Source: CAWAWP01 sp963841205 (GTDB taxonomy: Bacteria > Chloroflexota > Ktedonobacteria > Ktedonobacterales > JADMIN01). From it: a stretch of DNA of 64,000 nucleotides. The stretch is from NCBI GenBank assembly GCA_963841205.1, contig CAWJCH010000019.1, positions 124,001 through 188,000 on the forward strand. The letters run 5' to 3'. The translations under genes were made by a program, and so were the position numbers. Positions 1 to 9,506 of the stretch are shown here, in pieces. The notes beneath the pieces are model-generated. The model worked only from the letters and a program-made list of their open reading frames with translations. It was not told the DNA's origin and ran no database searches. How positions within the stretch are numbered: the stretch's first letter is position 1; every line of letters starts with the position of its first letter.

Positions 1-1217
1 ACGGCAAGCCGGCGGACAGCGTGGCCGCGATCAACGGCCCGCGCGAGGCGGTGCTCGTCCTGGCGGCGACGCCGTTCTACGCGGAGGCGGGCGGCCAGAT
101 CGGCGATACGGGGCTGATCGGCAACGACAAGGGGACTTTCCAGGTCGCCGATACCAAGCGCCCGGTGCCGGGCTTGATCGCCCACTACGGACGCCTCGTG
201 CAGGGTACGCTGCGGGTGGGCAGCGAGGTCCGTACGGAAGTAGACGCCAAGCGCCGGCAGGCGATCATGCGCAACCACAGCGCGACCCATCTGCTCCATC
301 GCGCCCTCAAGGACGTCCTTGGCGAGCAGACGCACCAGCAGGGCAGCCTCGTGGCGCCCGACCGGCTCCGTTTCGATTTCAATCTCCCCCGGGCGATCAC
401 GACCGAGGAGCACCGGGAGATCGATCGACGCGTCAACGACATGGTGCTGAGCAACGCCAAGGTGAGCACCGAGGTCCTGCCGTATCGCGAGGCGATCGCG
501 ACCGGGGCCCAGGCGCTGTTCAGCGAGAAGTACGGCGATCTGGTCCGCGTCGTGACGATGGGGCCGAGCAAGGAGCTCTGCGGCGGGACGCACGTGGGGG
601 CGACCGGCGAGATTGGCGTCTACATGACGGCCCAGGAGGCCAGCGTCGGCGCGACGACTCGCCGGATCGAGGCGCTGACCGGCGTGGGCGCCCGGACCTG
701 GCTGCACGACCGCAGCGACCTAGTCAACCAGGCGGCGGAACGGCTCCAGACCTCGCCCGATACCCTCGTCGAGCGCATCCAGATGCTCCAAGAGGAGCTG
801 ACCGAGGCGCGACGCCAGCTCCGCGCGACGCAGAAGGAGCAGGGGCGCGAGGAGGCGATCCGGATCGCCGCTTCGGCCCAGGTGGTCCGCGACGTCCCGG
901 TGGTGGCCCAGCGGGTTTCCGCGGCGGACGACCGGGCGCTGCGGGAGTTGGGCGACGCGGTCCGCAGCCGTTTGGGGCCGGGCGTGATCGTCCTGGCGGC
1001 GGCGCAGGACGACCAGGCGCGTTTCATCGTGACGATCGACGAGGCGACGACGAGTCGCGGCCTCAACGCCGGGACGATCGCCCGGATCGTGGGCGAGCGG
1101 CTTGGTGGCAAGGGGGGCGGCCGAACCGATTCGGCACAGGGCGGCAGCAAGGAGACGGCCCAGCTCGCCGCGACCCTCGCCGCCGTCCCTGAGGTGATCG
1201 CCAGCCTCCTAGGCTAG
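1..1217 (+). CDS. alaS: Alanyl-tRNA synthetase, C-terminal part (5' truncated by window)
   Basis: The frame is open from the first bases, so the gene begins before the window. What remains is the editing and C-terminal part of alanyl-tRNA synthetase, which charges tRNA-Ala in the cytoplasm and clears Ser/Gly-tRNA-Ala. The editing-domain zinc motifs are visible as NHSATHLLH near the start and CGGTHVG about 110 residues later. A coiled-coil stretch rich in E, R and Q follows, then a DHHA1-type C-Ala domain ending with the glycine-rich GGKGGGRTDSAQGG motif. The catalytic domain is not in the window. The next gene starts about 210 nt downstream on the same strand. Confidence 0.96.
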   Translation, partial: GKPADSVAAINGPREAVLVLAATPFYAEAGGQIGDTGLIGNDKGTFQVADTKRPVPGLIAHYGRLVQGTLRVGSEVRTEVDAKRRQAIMRNHSATHLLHRALKDVLGEQTHQQGSLVAPDRLRFDFNLPRAITTEEHREIDRRVNDMVLSNAKVSTEVLPYREAIATGAQALFSEKYGDLVRVVTMGPSKELCGGTHVGATGEIGVYMTAQEASVGATTRRIEALTGVGARTWLHDRSDLVNQAAERLQTSPDTLVERIQMLQEELTEARRQLRATQKEQGREEAIRIAASAQVVRDVPVVAQRVSAADDRALRELGDAVRSRLGPGVIVLAAAQDDQARFIVTIDEATTSRGLNAGTIARIVGERLGGKGGGRTDSAQGGSKETAQLAATLAAVPEVIASLLG

Positions 1218-1428
1218 CCGTCCAACAACACGTCGACCAGCATGAACGCCGGCGTCGGTCCGCAAGCGACCGCGCCGGCGTTCGCACGTTTCCCCGCGCT
1301 GGTACTTTTCGCGTCAAAGGAGGAGCACCTCGCGCGTCATAACGTAGAGAAGCCTAGAAGGAACGACCAGCACGCCGCCACGCCGCGGTCGCTGGAGCCA
1401 CGTGCCGAAGCCGCAACCGGAGCACCCC

Positions 1429-2112
1429 ATGACGCATTCGCTCGCCGTGCGACCCGACGCGCCGCTCGCCGCCATCCTGGCCTCACTCCAGCGCCTGCGT
1501 GCCCGCGAGGTCCTCCTACAGTTGCCCCTCGGCAAGCCGTCGCTCCTGGCGGACGACACCGCGCTCCATCAGCTCGCCCTCTTCTGCCAGCATGCCGACA
1601 AAGATCTCGCCATCATCGGCGGCAACGAGGCGCTGCGCGCGCGCGCCGTGGCCGCTGGCTTCGTCGTCGCCACCTCGCCTGAGGATCACGAGCGGAGCGC
1701 CGCGCAGCATGCGTTTCGTTGCCACTCGAATCAACCTTGGGAGGACGCCTACGCGCAATTCGCCGCACGCCGCAGCGCGAGACCGCCCCGCCCACGTCCG
1801 CGTGACGACGAGCCGCCGCTCGACGAGCCGCCAGAGTACGTGCGACGCCTCCTCGAAGAGCTGCCGGCCCTCCCCGCCGTCCTCGGCACGCCCCACACCG
1901 CGGCGATGCAGCGCAGCCATCGCACCACGCGCAAGCTGCCCGCCGTCGCCGATGAAGATCTCGTCCGCGACGCCTACGAATCGGACGAAGACTCCGTGAC
2001 CGAGACCATCCGCACCACGGGAAAGCTCGGCCAGTCCGCGCACCCCGCGCACCTCAGCCTGCTGCCACGCGCCTTTACCGACGCGTGGCCCGCTGGCACG
2101 GACGGATTGTAA
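1429..2112 (+). CDS. Conserved hypothetical protein with Rossmann-like N-terminal domain
   Basis: About 227 residues. The first 90 residues alternate strand and helix (REVLLQLPLGKPSLL, then DLAIIGGNEALRARAVAAGF). This resembles the small Rossmann-like domain found at the start of some actinobacterial and Chloroflexota baseplate-J-like or cell-surface proteins; I recognise the pattern but not a named family. The rest is acidic and Arg/Pro rich, probably disordered. I chose ATG 1429 because GGAG lies 6 nt upstream; a GTG at 1402 in the same frame is the alternative. No membrane segment or signal peptide is seen. Function unknown. Confidence 0.7.
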   Translation: MTHSLAVRPDAPLAAILASLQRLRAREVLLQLPLGKPSLLADDTALHQLALFCQHADKDLAIIGGNEALRARAVAAGFVVATSPEDHERSAAQHAFRCHSNQPWEDAYAQFAARRSARPPRPRPRDDEPPLDEPPEYVRRLLEELPALPAVLGTPHTAAMQRSHRTTRKLPAVADEDLVRDAYESDEDSVTETIRTTGKLGQSAHPAHLSLLPRAFTDAWPAGTDGL

Positions 2113-2364
2113 AGCCTCCTGCGCCTCACCAGCCGCCTCGGAGGACCAGTCTCCGCCCGCCCCGCGCGGGTGATATACTCCCCTCCGTATCGGCAAGCTC
2201 CGTTGGCGCCGCCCCTTTAGGGCCGTACCAGTCCGTTCGTAATTGTTGTACTGTGCGCTGCGCGATCGGGATTCGACCCGGTCTTCACGCCAGGCAGTGC
2301 CTTCAGCGATTCGACTGGACCTTGTATCAGCCACCGACGAGCGAGAAGAGGGAGCGATCGTACC

Positions 2365-3564
2365 GTGCCGCATCGCCCACATGAAGGACCCGCGCCCGAC
2401 GACCAAACAGCGGCGCCCGATGGCGCGCACGCGACCGCGCCCGACGCATATCTGGCGGGCGAGCGCATCGTCCCGCGCCGTATCGCCCCGGACATCACCG
2501 TCGCCGATCTGCTCGACGGATCCTTCCAAGCCTACAACGCAGGCCGCATCAACGAGGCCGCGCGCATCTACAGCGCCCGCATGCTCGATCCCGAACAGGA
2601 CGTGACGATCTGCCTCACCATCGCCGGTGCCATGACGCCGGCGGGCGTCGGCGGCAGCATCATCACCCTTATGGAGCGCGGCGCCATCGACTTCATGGTC
2701 AGCACCGGCGCCAACCTCTACCACGACATCCACCATGCGCTGGATTACGCCCTCCACCGCGGCAGCTTCAAGCTCAGCGACACCGATCTGCACGACGCCG
2801 GCGTGATCCGCATCTACGACGTGCTCTTCCGCGACGAGGTGCTGCTCGACACAGACCGTTTCCTCCGCGAGATCTTCAAGACCTTCCCGCAGCGTCCGAT
2901 GTCCACCGCCGAGCTGCACCACCTGATCGGCGAGAGCCTCCTCGCGCTTGGTGTGGATGCCGAGCATTCCGTGCTGGCGATGGCCGCGCGCTGGAACATC
3001 CCGATCTACACCTCCTCGCCTGGCGACTCCTCGATCGGCATGAACCTCGCGCGCCACCAGCTCGACGGCAACGCCCTCACCATCGATCCCCTCTTCGACG
3101 TCCACGAGACGACGGCCATCGTCCACGCCGCCACGCGCAACGGCGTCATCATCCTCGGCGGCGGCTCGCCCAAGAACTTCTACCTCCAGACGCAGCCGCA
3201 GCTCTGGGAGGTCTTGGGCATCAACAAGGGCGGCCACGACTACTTCATCCAGATCACGCAGGACGCACCACATTGGGGCGGACTCTCCGGCGCGACGCCC
3301 TCCGAGGCGGTCTCGTGGGGCAAGATCAAGCCCGATATGCTCGAAGACACCGTCGTCGTCTACGCCGACACCACCATCGCCTTCCCGCTCGTCGCGGCCT
3401 ACGCGGTCTCGCGCGCCGCCCCGCGTCCCCGTCGCGAGCTCTACACCAAGCGCGACGCGATGCTCACAGACCTGCGCGAGGGCTATCGCAGAGGCGCCGG
3501 CGCGTCGGATGCCGTCGAGCCCGCCGCCGATGCACGCGCCGTAGAGATCGACCGCGATCGCTAG
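2365..3564 (+). CDS. Deoxyhypusine synthase-like protein (possible homospermidine synthase)
   Basis: 399 residues starting at GTG 2365 with GGAG 10 nt upstream. The deoxyhypusine synthase fold is clear: TIAGAMTPAGVGGSI, FMVSTGANLYHDIHH, the active-site lysine in LGGGSPKNF, and GGHDYFIQITQD followed by GLSGATPSEAVSWGKI. Eukaryotic and archaeal homologues move the aminobutyl group of spermidine onto eIF5A. Bacteria lack eIF5A, and related bacterial proteins have been linked to homospermidine formation, so polyamine synthesis is the likely role (inference). The first 35 residues are poorly conserved and Pro/Ala rich. The next gene starts 62 nt downstream; a shared transcript is possible. Confidence 0.85.
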   Translation: MPHRPHEGPAPDDQTAAPDGAHATAPDAYLAGERIVPRRIAPDITVADLLDGSFQAYNAGRINEAARIYSARMLDPEQDVTICLTIAGAMTPAGVGGSIITLMERGAIDFMVSTGANLYHDIHHALDYALHRGSFKLSDTDLHDAGVIRIYDVLFRDEVLLDTDRFLREIFKTFPQRPMSTAELHHLIGESLLALGVDAEHSVLAMAARWNIPIYTSSPGDSSIGMNLARHQLDGNALTIDPLFDVHETTAIVHAATRNGVIILGGGSPKNFYLQTQPQLWEVLGINKGGHDYFIQITQDAPHWGGLSGATPSEAVSWGKIKPDMLEDTVVVYADTTIAFPLVAAYAVSRAAPRPRRELYTKRDAMLTDLREGYRRGAGASDAVEPAADARAVEIDRDR

Positions 3565-3626
3565 TCGCCAGGCGTGCCGCACCGGCGATTCGGCTCTCGC
3601 ACCCAGGAACCAACAGGAATACAACG

Positions 3627-4703
3627 ATGCGTGACGTACTGGCGGACATCGAGCTTTGGCATGCGGCGGGCAAGCGCATCGCGCTGGCGACCGTCGTTTC
3701 AGTCGCGGGATCGGCGCCGCGCGGCGTGGGCGCGACGCTCGCGGTCAACGAAGACGGTGAGATCAGCGGCTCGGTGAGTGGCGGCTGCGTTGAGCCCGCC
3801 GTCATCGAAGAGGGGCTACGTGCCATCCGCACAGGCACGCCCAAGCTGCTGCAATTCGGCATCACCGAGGAACAGAACCTCGAGCAGATCGGCCTCTCCT
3901 GCGGCGGCGAGATCCGGGTCTTCGTCGAGCGCTTCGACCTCGCCAAGCGCGCCCCCCTCATCGCCGCCCTCCACGACGACGCGCGGGCCGTCCAAGCGAC
4001 CATCATCACGATGCCTCCGGGCGGCCCGTTCGCCACCCACCTCGGCGACAGCGCCACGTGGCTTCCCGACCCCGGCTGGTCCGACCGCTCGGCGCTCGGC
4101 CCCGACGGCCTACGCGAGGAGATCGCAGCGCAGGCTCGCCAGGCGCTGGATCGCGGCGAATCGGGCGTCGCGACGATCCAGGGCCGAGACGTCCTTTTCG
4201 AGGTCTACCAGCCCGTCTCCACGCTCATCATCGTCGGCGCGGGGCACATCTCCATCCCGCTCAGCAAGCTCGCCAAGGTGCTCGGCTACCACGTCACCGT
4301 CATCGACGCCCGCGCAGCCTTCGCCACCCACGACCGCCTGCCCGACGCCGAAGAGCTGCTGGTCGAGTGGCCCGACGAGGCGATGCAGCGGCTCGCCATC
4401 TCCGGCAACACCGCCGTCGCCGTTCTCACCCACGACGACAAGTTCGACGTGCCCGCCCTGCGCGTCGCCCTCCAGCGTGGGGCTGGCTACGTCGGCGCGA
4501 TCGGCAGCCGTGCCACCCGCGCCAAGCGCGACGAGCGCCTCCGCGAGTCCGGCGTCAGCGATGCCCAGCTCGCCCGCATCCACGGCCCCATCGGCCTCGA
4601 TCTCGGCGCGAAATCGCCCGAAGAGATCGCCCTCGCCATCCTCGCCGAGATCGTCGCCGCACGCCACGGGAAAGATCCCCGCGGCCAGCGCACCACCAGG
4701 TAG
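3627..4703 (+). CDS. XdhC/CoxF family molybdoenzyme maturation protein
   Basis: 358 residues from ATG 3627, with AGGA about 9 nt upstream. The N-terminal XdhC/CoxI domain shows SVAGSAPRGVGATL and SGSVSGGCVEPAVIEE. The C-terminal half is a Rossmann domain starting LIIVGAGHISIPL and ending in YVGAIGSRATRAKR. XdhC-type proteins bind molybdenum cofactor, take part in its sulfuration and insert it into xanthine dehydrogenase or CO dehydrogenase. No molybdoenzyme subunit lies nearby, so the client is elsewhere or the protein has another redox role. The next gene, azlC, begins 9 nt after the stop. Confidence 0.88.
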   Translation: MRDVLADIELWHAAGKRIALATVVSVAGSAPRGVGATLAVNEDGEISGSVSGGCVEPAVIEEGLRAIRTGTPKLLQFGITEEQNLEQIGLSCGGEIRVFVERFDLAKRAPLIAALHDDARAVQATIITMPPGGPFATHLGDSATWLPDPGWSDRSALGPDGLREEIAAQARQALDRGESGVATIQGRDVLFEVYQPVSTLIIVGAGHISIPLSKLAKVLGYHVTVIDARAAFATHDRLPDAEELLVEWPDEAMQRLAISGNTAVAVLTHDDKFDVPALRVALQRGAGYVGAIGSRATRAKRDERLRESGVSDAQLARIHGPIGLDLGAKSPEEIALAILAEIVAARHGKDPRGQRTTR

Positions 4704-4712
4704 GTCTGATGG

Positions 4713-5396
4713 ATGGCACAATTCACCCGGCGCGGCGTGCTGCTCGGCGCGCGTCGCTGCGTGCCCGTCGCCATCAGCGTCTTCCTCTATGGCACCATCT
4801 TCGGCGTCCTAGCGCGCCAGGCGGGACTCTCCCCGCTCGAAGCCCTCCTCATGAGCGGCCTCGTCTTCGCTGGGTCCTCGCAATTCGTCGCTATGGGCCT
4901 TTGGACGATGCCGCTGCCCGTCGGCGCGATCATCCTCACCACCTTGGTCGTCAATCTCCGCCACGTACTCCTCGGCGCGGCGCTGCGCCCCTGGCTTCGC
5001 GGCGTACCCGCGCGCAAAGTCTACCCCTCACTCTTCGTGATGACCGATGAAAACTGGGCGCTCACCCTCGGCTACTTCAAGGACGGGGGCGACGACGCCG
5101 CGTTCCTCGTCGGCAGCGGATTCGAACTGTACCTCGCCTGGCTCGCCGCTGCGGTGGCGGGCTTCTTCGCCAGCGCCGCCATCCCCGATCCCAACAGCAT
5201 CGGCCTCGACTTCGCCTTCACCGCCGTCTTCCTCGCGCTCCTCGTCGGCGTGTGGAGCGGCAAAGAGTCGCTCCTGCCCTGGCTTGGCGCGGCGGTCGTC
5301 GCCGTCACCGCGCAGCATTTCATCGCTGGCACCTGGTACATCCTCCTCGGTGGCCTCACCGGAGCATTGATCGCGATGGTGCGCCATGACGGTTGA
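4713..5396 (+). CDS. azlC: AzlC family membrane protein (branched-chain amino acid export)
   Basis: 227 residues, almost entirely hydrophobic segments. The AzlC signature is seen in VFLYGTIFGVLARQAGLS and GLVFAGSSQFVAMGLW near the N terminus and NLRHVLLGAAL around residue 85. AzlC with AzlD forms an inner-membrane exporter of branched-chain amino acids and analogues. The stop overlaps azlD by 11 nt, so the two are translated together. No regulator such as AzlB is adjacent. The ribosome binding site is weak (AGGTCTG). Confidence 0.9.
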   Translation: MAQFTRRGVLLGARRCVPVAISVFLYGTIFGVLARQAGLSPLEALLMSGLVFAGSSQFVAMGLWTMPLPVGAIILTTLVVNLRHVLLGAALRPWLRGVPARKVYPSLFVMTDENWALTLGYFKDGGDDAAFLVGSGFELYLAWLAAAVAGFFASAAIPDPNSIGLDFAFTAVFLALLVGVWSGKESLLPWLGAAVVAVTAQHFIAGTWYILLGGLTGALIAMVRHDG

Positions 5397-5697
5397 CTGG
5401 CCCACCCTCCTGACCATCGTCGGCATGGCGCTGGTCACGTACCTTACCCGTGTCAGCGGCTTCTGGCTCGTCGGTCGCGTCACGCTCTCGCCGCGCGTCG
5501 AGTCTGGCCTGCGCGCGCTTCCCGGCGCGGTGCTCGTCTCGCTAGTCGCGCCCACGGTCCTCACCACCGGCCCCGCTGAGGCAATCGCTGCCCTGGCCAC
5601 CGTCGCCGCCGCCGCGCGCACCAAGAACCTCCTCGCCGCGATGGCCATCGGTGTCGTCGTCGTCTGGGCGCTGCGCACCGTCGCCCACCTCCCGTAA
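5386..5697 (+). CDS. azlD: AzlD family membrane protein
   Basis: 103 residues with three to four hydrophobic segments, typical of AzlD. The N-terminal MALVTYLTRVSGFWL and ALPGAVLVSLVAP motifs match the family. It overlaps the end of azlC by 11 nt and is its usual partner subunit. The start ATG lies inside azlC, which suggests translational coupling. Confidence 0.88.
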   Translation: MTVDWPTLLTIVGMALVTYLTRVSGFWLVGRVTLSPRVESGLRALPGAVLVSLVAPTVLTTGPAEAIAALATVAAAARTKNLLAAMAIGVVVVWALRTVAHLP

Positions 5698-5718
5698 TCG
5701 CGCCGCTATGTCGTATGC

Positions 5719-5747
5719 TTGACCGCAAACCCCGGCTGTGTTACGCT
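5719..5747 (+). promoter_or_regulatory. Sigma-70-like promoter upstream of the 5824 gene
   Basis: TTGACC at 5719-5724 and TACGCT at 5742-5747 are separated by 17 nt. Transcription would begin near 5754, about 70 nt before the GTG start of the next gene. Predicted from sequence only. Confidence 0.45.
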
Positions 5748-5823
5748 GGATTAGTCCGTGTGTTGCCAAACACGACCGAAATTCGCCATGCAAGGCGTTC
5801 GCGCGCAGCGTTGGAGGGATCGC

Positions 5824-6114
5824 GTGCCCAAGCCGTTGACCGAACGCGAATTGATCGAAATGCAGATCAAGACCTATGACTTCTACGCTCGCCTGATCGA
5901 CCGCGCCATCGGCGGCTCGGCGGCGGCGAAGCTGCCCAAGTGGGATGAAGAGCGCGCCCGCGAATATCAGCAGCTCGCCGACGAATTGCGCGCCCGGCTC
6001 GCGGAGCTTGACGAGCGCGAGGCGAGCGCCCCAGCCAGTGACCCCGATGCGGTGGAGGTCGCGGCGGGGCCTGAATCCAGCACCTCATCCACGCAAGGCC
6101 CCGCCCCAGAATAA
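5824..6114 (+). CDS. Small helical protein of unknown function
   Basis: 96 residues. GTG 5824 is preferred because GGAGGG lies 5 nt upstream; a longer in-frame reading from 5758 has no such signal. The first 70 residues are charged and strongly helical (MQIKTYDFYARLIDRAIGG, then YQQLADELRARLAELDERE), likely a short coiled coil. The last 25 residues are Ser/Pro/Ala rich and disordered. No family recognised. Confidence 0.65.
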   Translation: MPKPLTERELIEMQIKTYDFYARLIDRAIGGSAAAKLPKWDEERAREYQQLADELRARLAELDEREASAPASDPDAVEVAAGPESSTSSTQGPAPE

Positions 6115-6539
6115 GCTCGCGGGAGGGCCGACCGTGCCGCATTCGCCAAACCTTGACAGCCGTGCTATCGTGGGCACACGAGCGGGCTGCCCGCCGGAGC
6201 GCAGCCTTCACTACAGCGTTGAATGTGCGTATCCAGGTGATCACCGAGGCTCACCCGGGTTCGTCAGCGGTATTCACGCGGTTGCGCGACGGGAGAGAAC
6301 TGCTCCCAGCGTGTGAAAAGCGCAACTCCGCTGGATGCCAGGCGCACAACAATGATACAGTGTGGTCGAATGCAAAGGCGCATGAGCGGTGCATAGGTGT
6401 TGCAACGTGTGGCAAGAGGCGCCAGTGTGAGAGGGCAGCGACATTCTACCTGCTCTCATGCACCTAGGGCGCCCCGATCCGGACCGCGCGGTGAGTCGTC
6501 CTCGCCGCCCGCGTCGCGCGAATGCAGGGAGCGTGATCG
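6115..6539 (+). other. 425-nt intergenic region, no gene recognised
   Basis: No convincing coding frame. A TTGACA at 6153-6158 has no good -10 partner at normal spacing. A TGATACAGT box near 6353 could be an extended -10 for the DUF4388 gene, but it has no clear -35. Confidence 0.3.
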
Positions 6540-7313
6540 ATGGCCGCGCAGTACCTCACCATCAGCAGGCTGAGCAACATCATCAACATGATCACCCTCG
6601 GGCAACAGAGCGGCATCCTGCGCGTCATTCGCGGTCAAGGAGCGGGCCGCGAGGTCGGCCAGATCAAATTCACCAACGGCTCCCCCTCCTCGGCCTTACT
6701 CGGTCAACTCACCGGGTCAAACGCGCTCTCCGTGCTCTCGAACTGGGGCGAATGCGTCTATTCTTTCGAAGAGTTGGCGCCCGAAGACGACCCCTCTGGG
6801 ATGTATGACCAATACGGCGGCGATCAGGGCTATCCCGGCTACGGGCTCAGCTCCGGGCCGCTCCCGAACGTCTCGTGGCCTACCTATAGCTTCCCATCGT
6901 CCGCCCCCGTGCCGCCCCCGGCCAGCCCGGCGCAGATGCCGACCACGAACCCGCTGAACGGCGGCGTAACGTCACAGCCGGGCTACTGGCCCGCGCCGTC
7001 GGGCGGCTCAGGCGCGAACTGGGGCAGTACGCCCGGCTACGGTCAACCCGGCGGGCAGTTCGGCTCAACGCCCGGCGCCAACTGGGGGCAGCCCGATCCG
7101 GCCGGCTCGTATACCCTGCGCCACGCGCCGCAGCGCACCATGCTCTCCGAGCAGATCGATCAGTTACCCCTCGATCGCCGCGAACGCATGGTGCTGCTGC
7201 TCGTCGACGGCCAGCGCAACCTCCCCGACCTCGCCCGGCTGACCCGGCGCTCGGAGCGCGAGCTGCTCAGCGTGCTCGAATACCTCGCCGGACTCGGTCT
7301 GGTCAAGTTCTAG
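6540..7313 (+). CDS. DUF4388 domain protein with C-terminal winged-helix-like region
   Basis: 257 residues; ATG 6540 with GGGAG 8 nt upstream. The first 85 residues match DUF4388, the PatA-type domain: LSNIINMITLGQQSGILRV, GQIKFTNGSPSSALLGQL, then LSNWGECVYSFEE. Next comes a long Pro/Gly/Ser-rich linker (about 90-190). The final 60 residues form a compact helical unit (LPLDRRERMVLLLVDGQRNL, RRSERELLSVLEYLAGLGL) resembling a winged helix. DUF4388 proteins usually take part in signalling or gliding-type regulation. It lies 165 nt before a membrane receptor gene, so a role in the same pathway is likely but unproven. Confidence 0.75.
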   Translation: MAAQYLTISRLSNIINMITLGQQSGILRVIRGQGAGREVGQIKFTNGSPSSALLGQLTGSNALSVLSNWGECVYSFEELAPEDDPSGMYDQYGGDQGYPGYGLSSGPLPNVSWPTYSFPSSAPVPPPASPAQMPTTNPLNGGVTSQPGYWPAPSGGSGANWGSTPGYGQPGGQFGSTPGANWGQPDPAGSYTLRHAPQRTMLSEQIDQLPLDRRERMVLLLVDGQRNLPDLARLTRRSERELLSVLEYLAGLGLVKF

Positions 7314-7478
7314 GACTGGCGTGCGCGACGCGAACTGGCCCATTGATACCGCATTTCGGTGACGAATGCGCCGCAATGAGCTACCATAAGGAACGAACGC
7401 GCCCTCGCAGGCGGCGTTGTGGGGAGAGTGGTTGATGCGGGCGGTGAGCGCCGCGGTTCTGCAGGAGGATATGCCAGG

Positions 7479-9425
7479 ATGTTTCCAAGATGGTGGCGTC
7501 TCGGTATCCGCCCACAAATTACCATTATCGTGATCCTGGGCGCGATCTTCAGCACCGTCGCGACGCTCTTCATCGCGAATAGCGCCATCACGAGCTACGT
7601 GCAGAATCAAGCAAGCACGCAAGAGCAAGAGAACTTGAAGATCTCGCAGCTCGTGCTCCAAACCCAATTCGGCCAGAGCGTCTCCATCGACTCGTCCAAC
7701 AACATGGTCGCAGACCTACCCGCCGCCGTCACAGGCGGCGCCATTACCTCACCGCAATTCGGGCGCTACACCCTCAACGATACCAATGGCACGAGCGGCC
7801 AGACCGACTTCGTCGACCGCGTCCAGCGCCTCATCGGCGGCACCGTCTCGGTCTATCAGTGCGCCGACGCGCAGGGCAACCTGCTCGGCAATCCCACCGA
7901 TCCCGCCTCGCCCTGCACCCGCATCGAGACGACGCTCCAAGGCACCGCATCCTCCGGCGAGTCGGCGCCGAGGGCCGTCGGCGGCGGCCTCGAACGCGAC
8001 GTCAACGGCACTCCTATCTCGCAAGATATGAACGTCAGCGGCGGCGACAGCGGCGTGCATGAATGGTTGGGCAAGACCGCCTCCATCGACGGCGTCCAAT
8101 ACTTCGCGGACTACTCCCCGGTCTTCAACCCCGATAACCGCTTCATCGGCGTCATCTTCGTCGGCGTGCCACTCGATTCCGTCACCTCGCTCGTCAACCG
8201 CACGGCGATCGAGCTGATCATCATCGGCACCATCATCATGTTCGCCGGCATCATCCTCGCCCTCATCTTCGCCAACTCCATCGTCAGCACGCTTCAGCGC
8301 GCCGCACGCCAGGTCAGTGGCGCATCCGAGCGCATCGGAGGCATCGCCGCGCAGCAAGCAAGTGGCTCCGCGCAGCAAGTTTGGGCCATCAACGCCATCA
8401 ACCAGGCGCTACAGAACTTCTCCGAGACCGCGCGCGACATCTCCCAGCGCACCGATCAGCTCGCCCTGATGGGCAACCAGGTGCTCCAGCGGCGGCAGGA
8501 GATCTCGCCGACCCAGATTGACTCCATCCTCGCCTACATCACCCGCTCCGTGCGCGACATCAGCGTCGGCAGCCGTCAGCAAGCGGCACAATACGAGCGC
8601 ATGTCCGGCGCCATGCAAGCGGTCATCGAGATCGCCGAGCAAGTCGCCGGCAACTCCCAACAGAGCTCCGAAAGCTCCGAGCGCCTCGACCTCGTCGTGC
8701 GCCAACTGCAGCAACTCGTTGGCGTCCGCCTCGCCTCCCGCCGGACCACCACCGACGATCTCGGCCTCGCCTCGACGCCCGAGCTCGGCGGTGCCGCGGC
8801 CAGCCGGCGGCGCGGCGTCCGCGGCGTGCGCCCTTCCGCCCGTCGCGCCGCCGACTCCAACGCCCTCGCACCGCTTGGCGGCGGTGGCCAGAACGCCGGC
8901 CGCATGGGCGTGGTCTTCAGCGGCGCGGACGGCGGCATGCCGCAGCAGCCCAATCAATTTGCTCCGGGCGCGCAGTTCGCCCCGCAAAATGCCGGACTCC
9001 GCCAGCAGGCGGGCCGCATGGCCGTGGGAGCCGCGCCCGCGGGCGGCTTCGGCGGCAATCCCGGCTTTGGCGGCAACGTGCGGGGAGGCCCATCTGGGCG
9101 CGACGGCTCCCAGGTCGCGCCGGGCTACAACCAACGTGGCGGGATGCCTCCTGCCGGCGTCCCGCAAGGCGGCTACGACGTGCCCGATTGGCGCCTGCCG
9201 CCCATGCCTGAGATGCCGCCGCTCCCCGGGTGGGGCGGCCCGCAGATGGGCCAGCTACCGCCAGCCAGTCAGCAACACGATTCCTTCACCAACGGCGCCC
9301 AGCGTCCGAACCTCCCGCCGCGCAGTCGCGGATTCTCGGGCGGCGGCATGCAGAGCGGCAACAGCGACCCCTACGCCCCGCGCGAGAACGGTAACGGCGG
9401 CTGGTCCGGCAACCGCGGCGAATAG
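7479..9425 (+). CDS. Membrane receptor with Cache-like sensor and atypical MCP-like cytoplasmic region
   Basis: 648 residues from ATG 7479 (GGAGG 10 nt upstream). One N-terminal membrane helix (ITIIVILGAIFSTVATLFIA) is followed by an extracytoplasmic domain of about 200 residues. That domain contains FVDRVQRLIGGTVSVYQ and YFADYSPVFNPDNRFIGVIF, typical of a single Cache domain. A second helix (LIIIGTIIMFAGIILALIF) and a helical cytoplasmic part of about 170 residues come next, rich in Q, S and A like a methyl-accepting protein. The canonical signalling tip was not found. The last 210 residues are Gly/Pro/Gln rich and disordered. It probably senses a small ligand and signals with its neighbours. 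Confidence 0.72.
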   Translation: MFPRWWRLGIRPQITIIVILGAIFSTVATLFIANSAITSYVQNQASTQEQENLKISQLVLQTQFGQSVSIDSSNNMVADLPAAVTGGAITSPQFGRYTLNDTNGTSGQTDFVDRVQRLIGGTVSVYQCADAQGNLLGNPTDPASPCTRIETTLQGTASSGESAPRAVGGGLERDVNGTPISQDMNVSGGDSGVHEWLGKTASIDGVQYFADYSPVFNPDNRFIGVIFVGVPLDSVTSLVNRTAIELIIIGTIIMFAGIILALIFANSIVSTLQRAARQVSGASERIGGIAAQQASGSAQQVWAINAINQALQNFSETARDISQRTDQLALMGNQVLQRRQEISPTQIDSILAYITRSVRDISVGSRQQAAQYERMSGAMQAVIEIAEQVAGNSQQSSESSERLDLVVRQLQQLVGVRLASRRTTTDDLGLASTPELGGAAASRRRGVRGVRPSARRAADSNALAPLGGGGQNAGRMGVVFSGADGGMPQQPNQFAPGAQFAPQNAGLRQQAGRMAVGAAPAGGFGGNPGFGGNVRGGPSGRDGSQVAPGYNQRGGMPPAGVPQGGYDVPDWRLPPMPEMPPLPGWGGPQMGQLPPASQQHDSFTNGAQRPNLPPRSRGFSGGGMQSGNSDPYAPRENGNGGWSGNRGE

Positions 9426-9506
9426 CAGCGCACGCGGCACCCAGCGGCCATCCACCGTGCGCCAGCCTGCTTCTGCCGATGTGTAGACGCGTCACGCCCG
9501 ATACGG

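Noticed and set aside
2255..2300. tRNA-like T-arm around GGGATTCGACCC
   Set aside because: No acceptor, D or anticodon stems could be built around it and no CCA end is near.
1516..3624. A 702-codon open frame on the minus strand
   Set aside because: It lies antisense to the hypothetical gene and the deoxyhypusine-synthase homologue, has no family motif and low-complexity composition; a GC-rich shadow.
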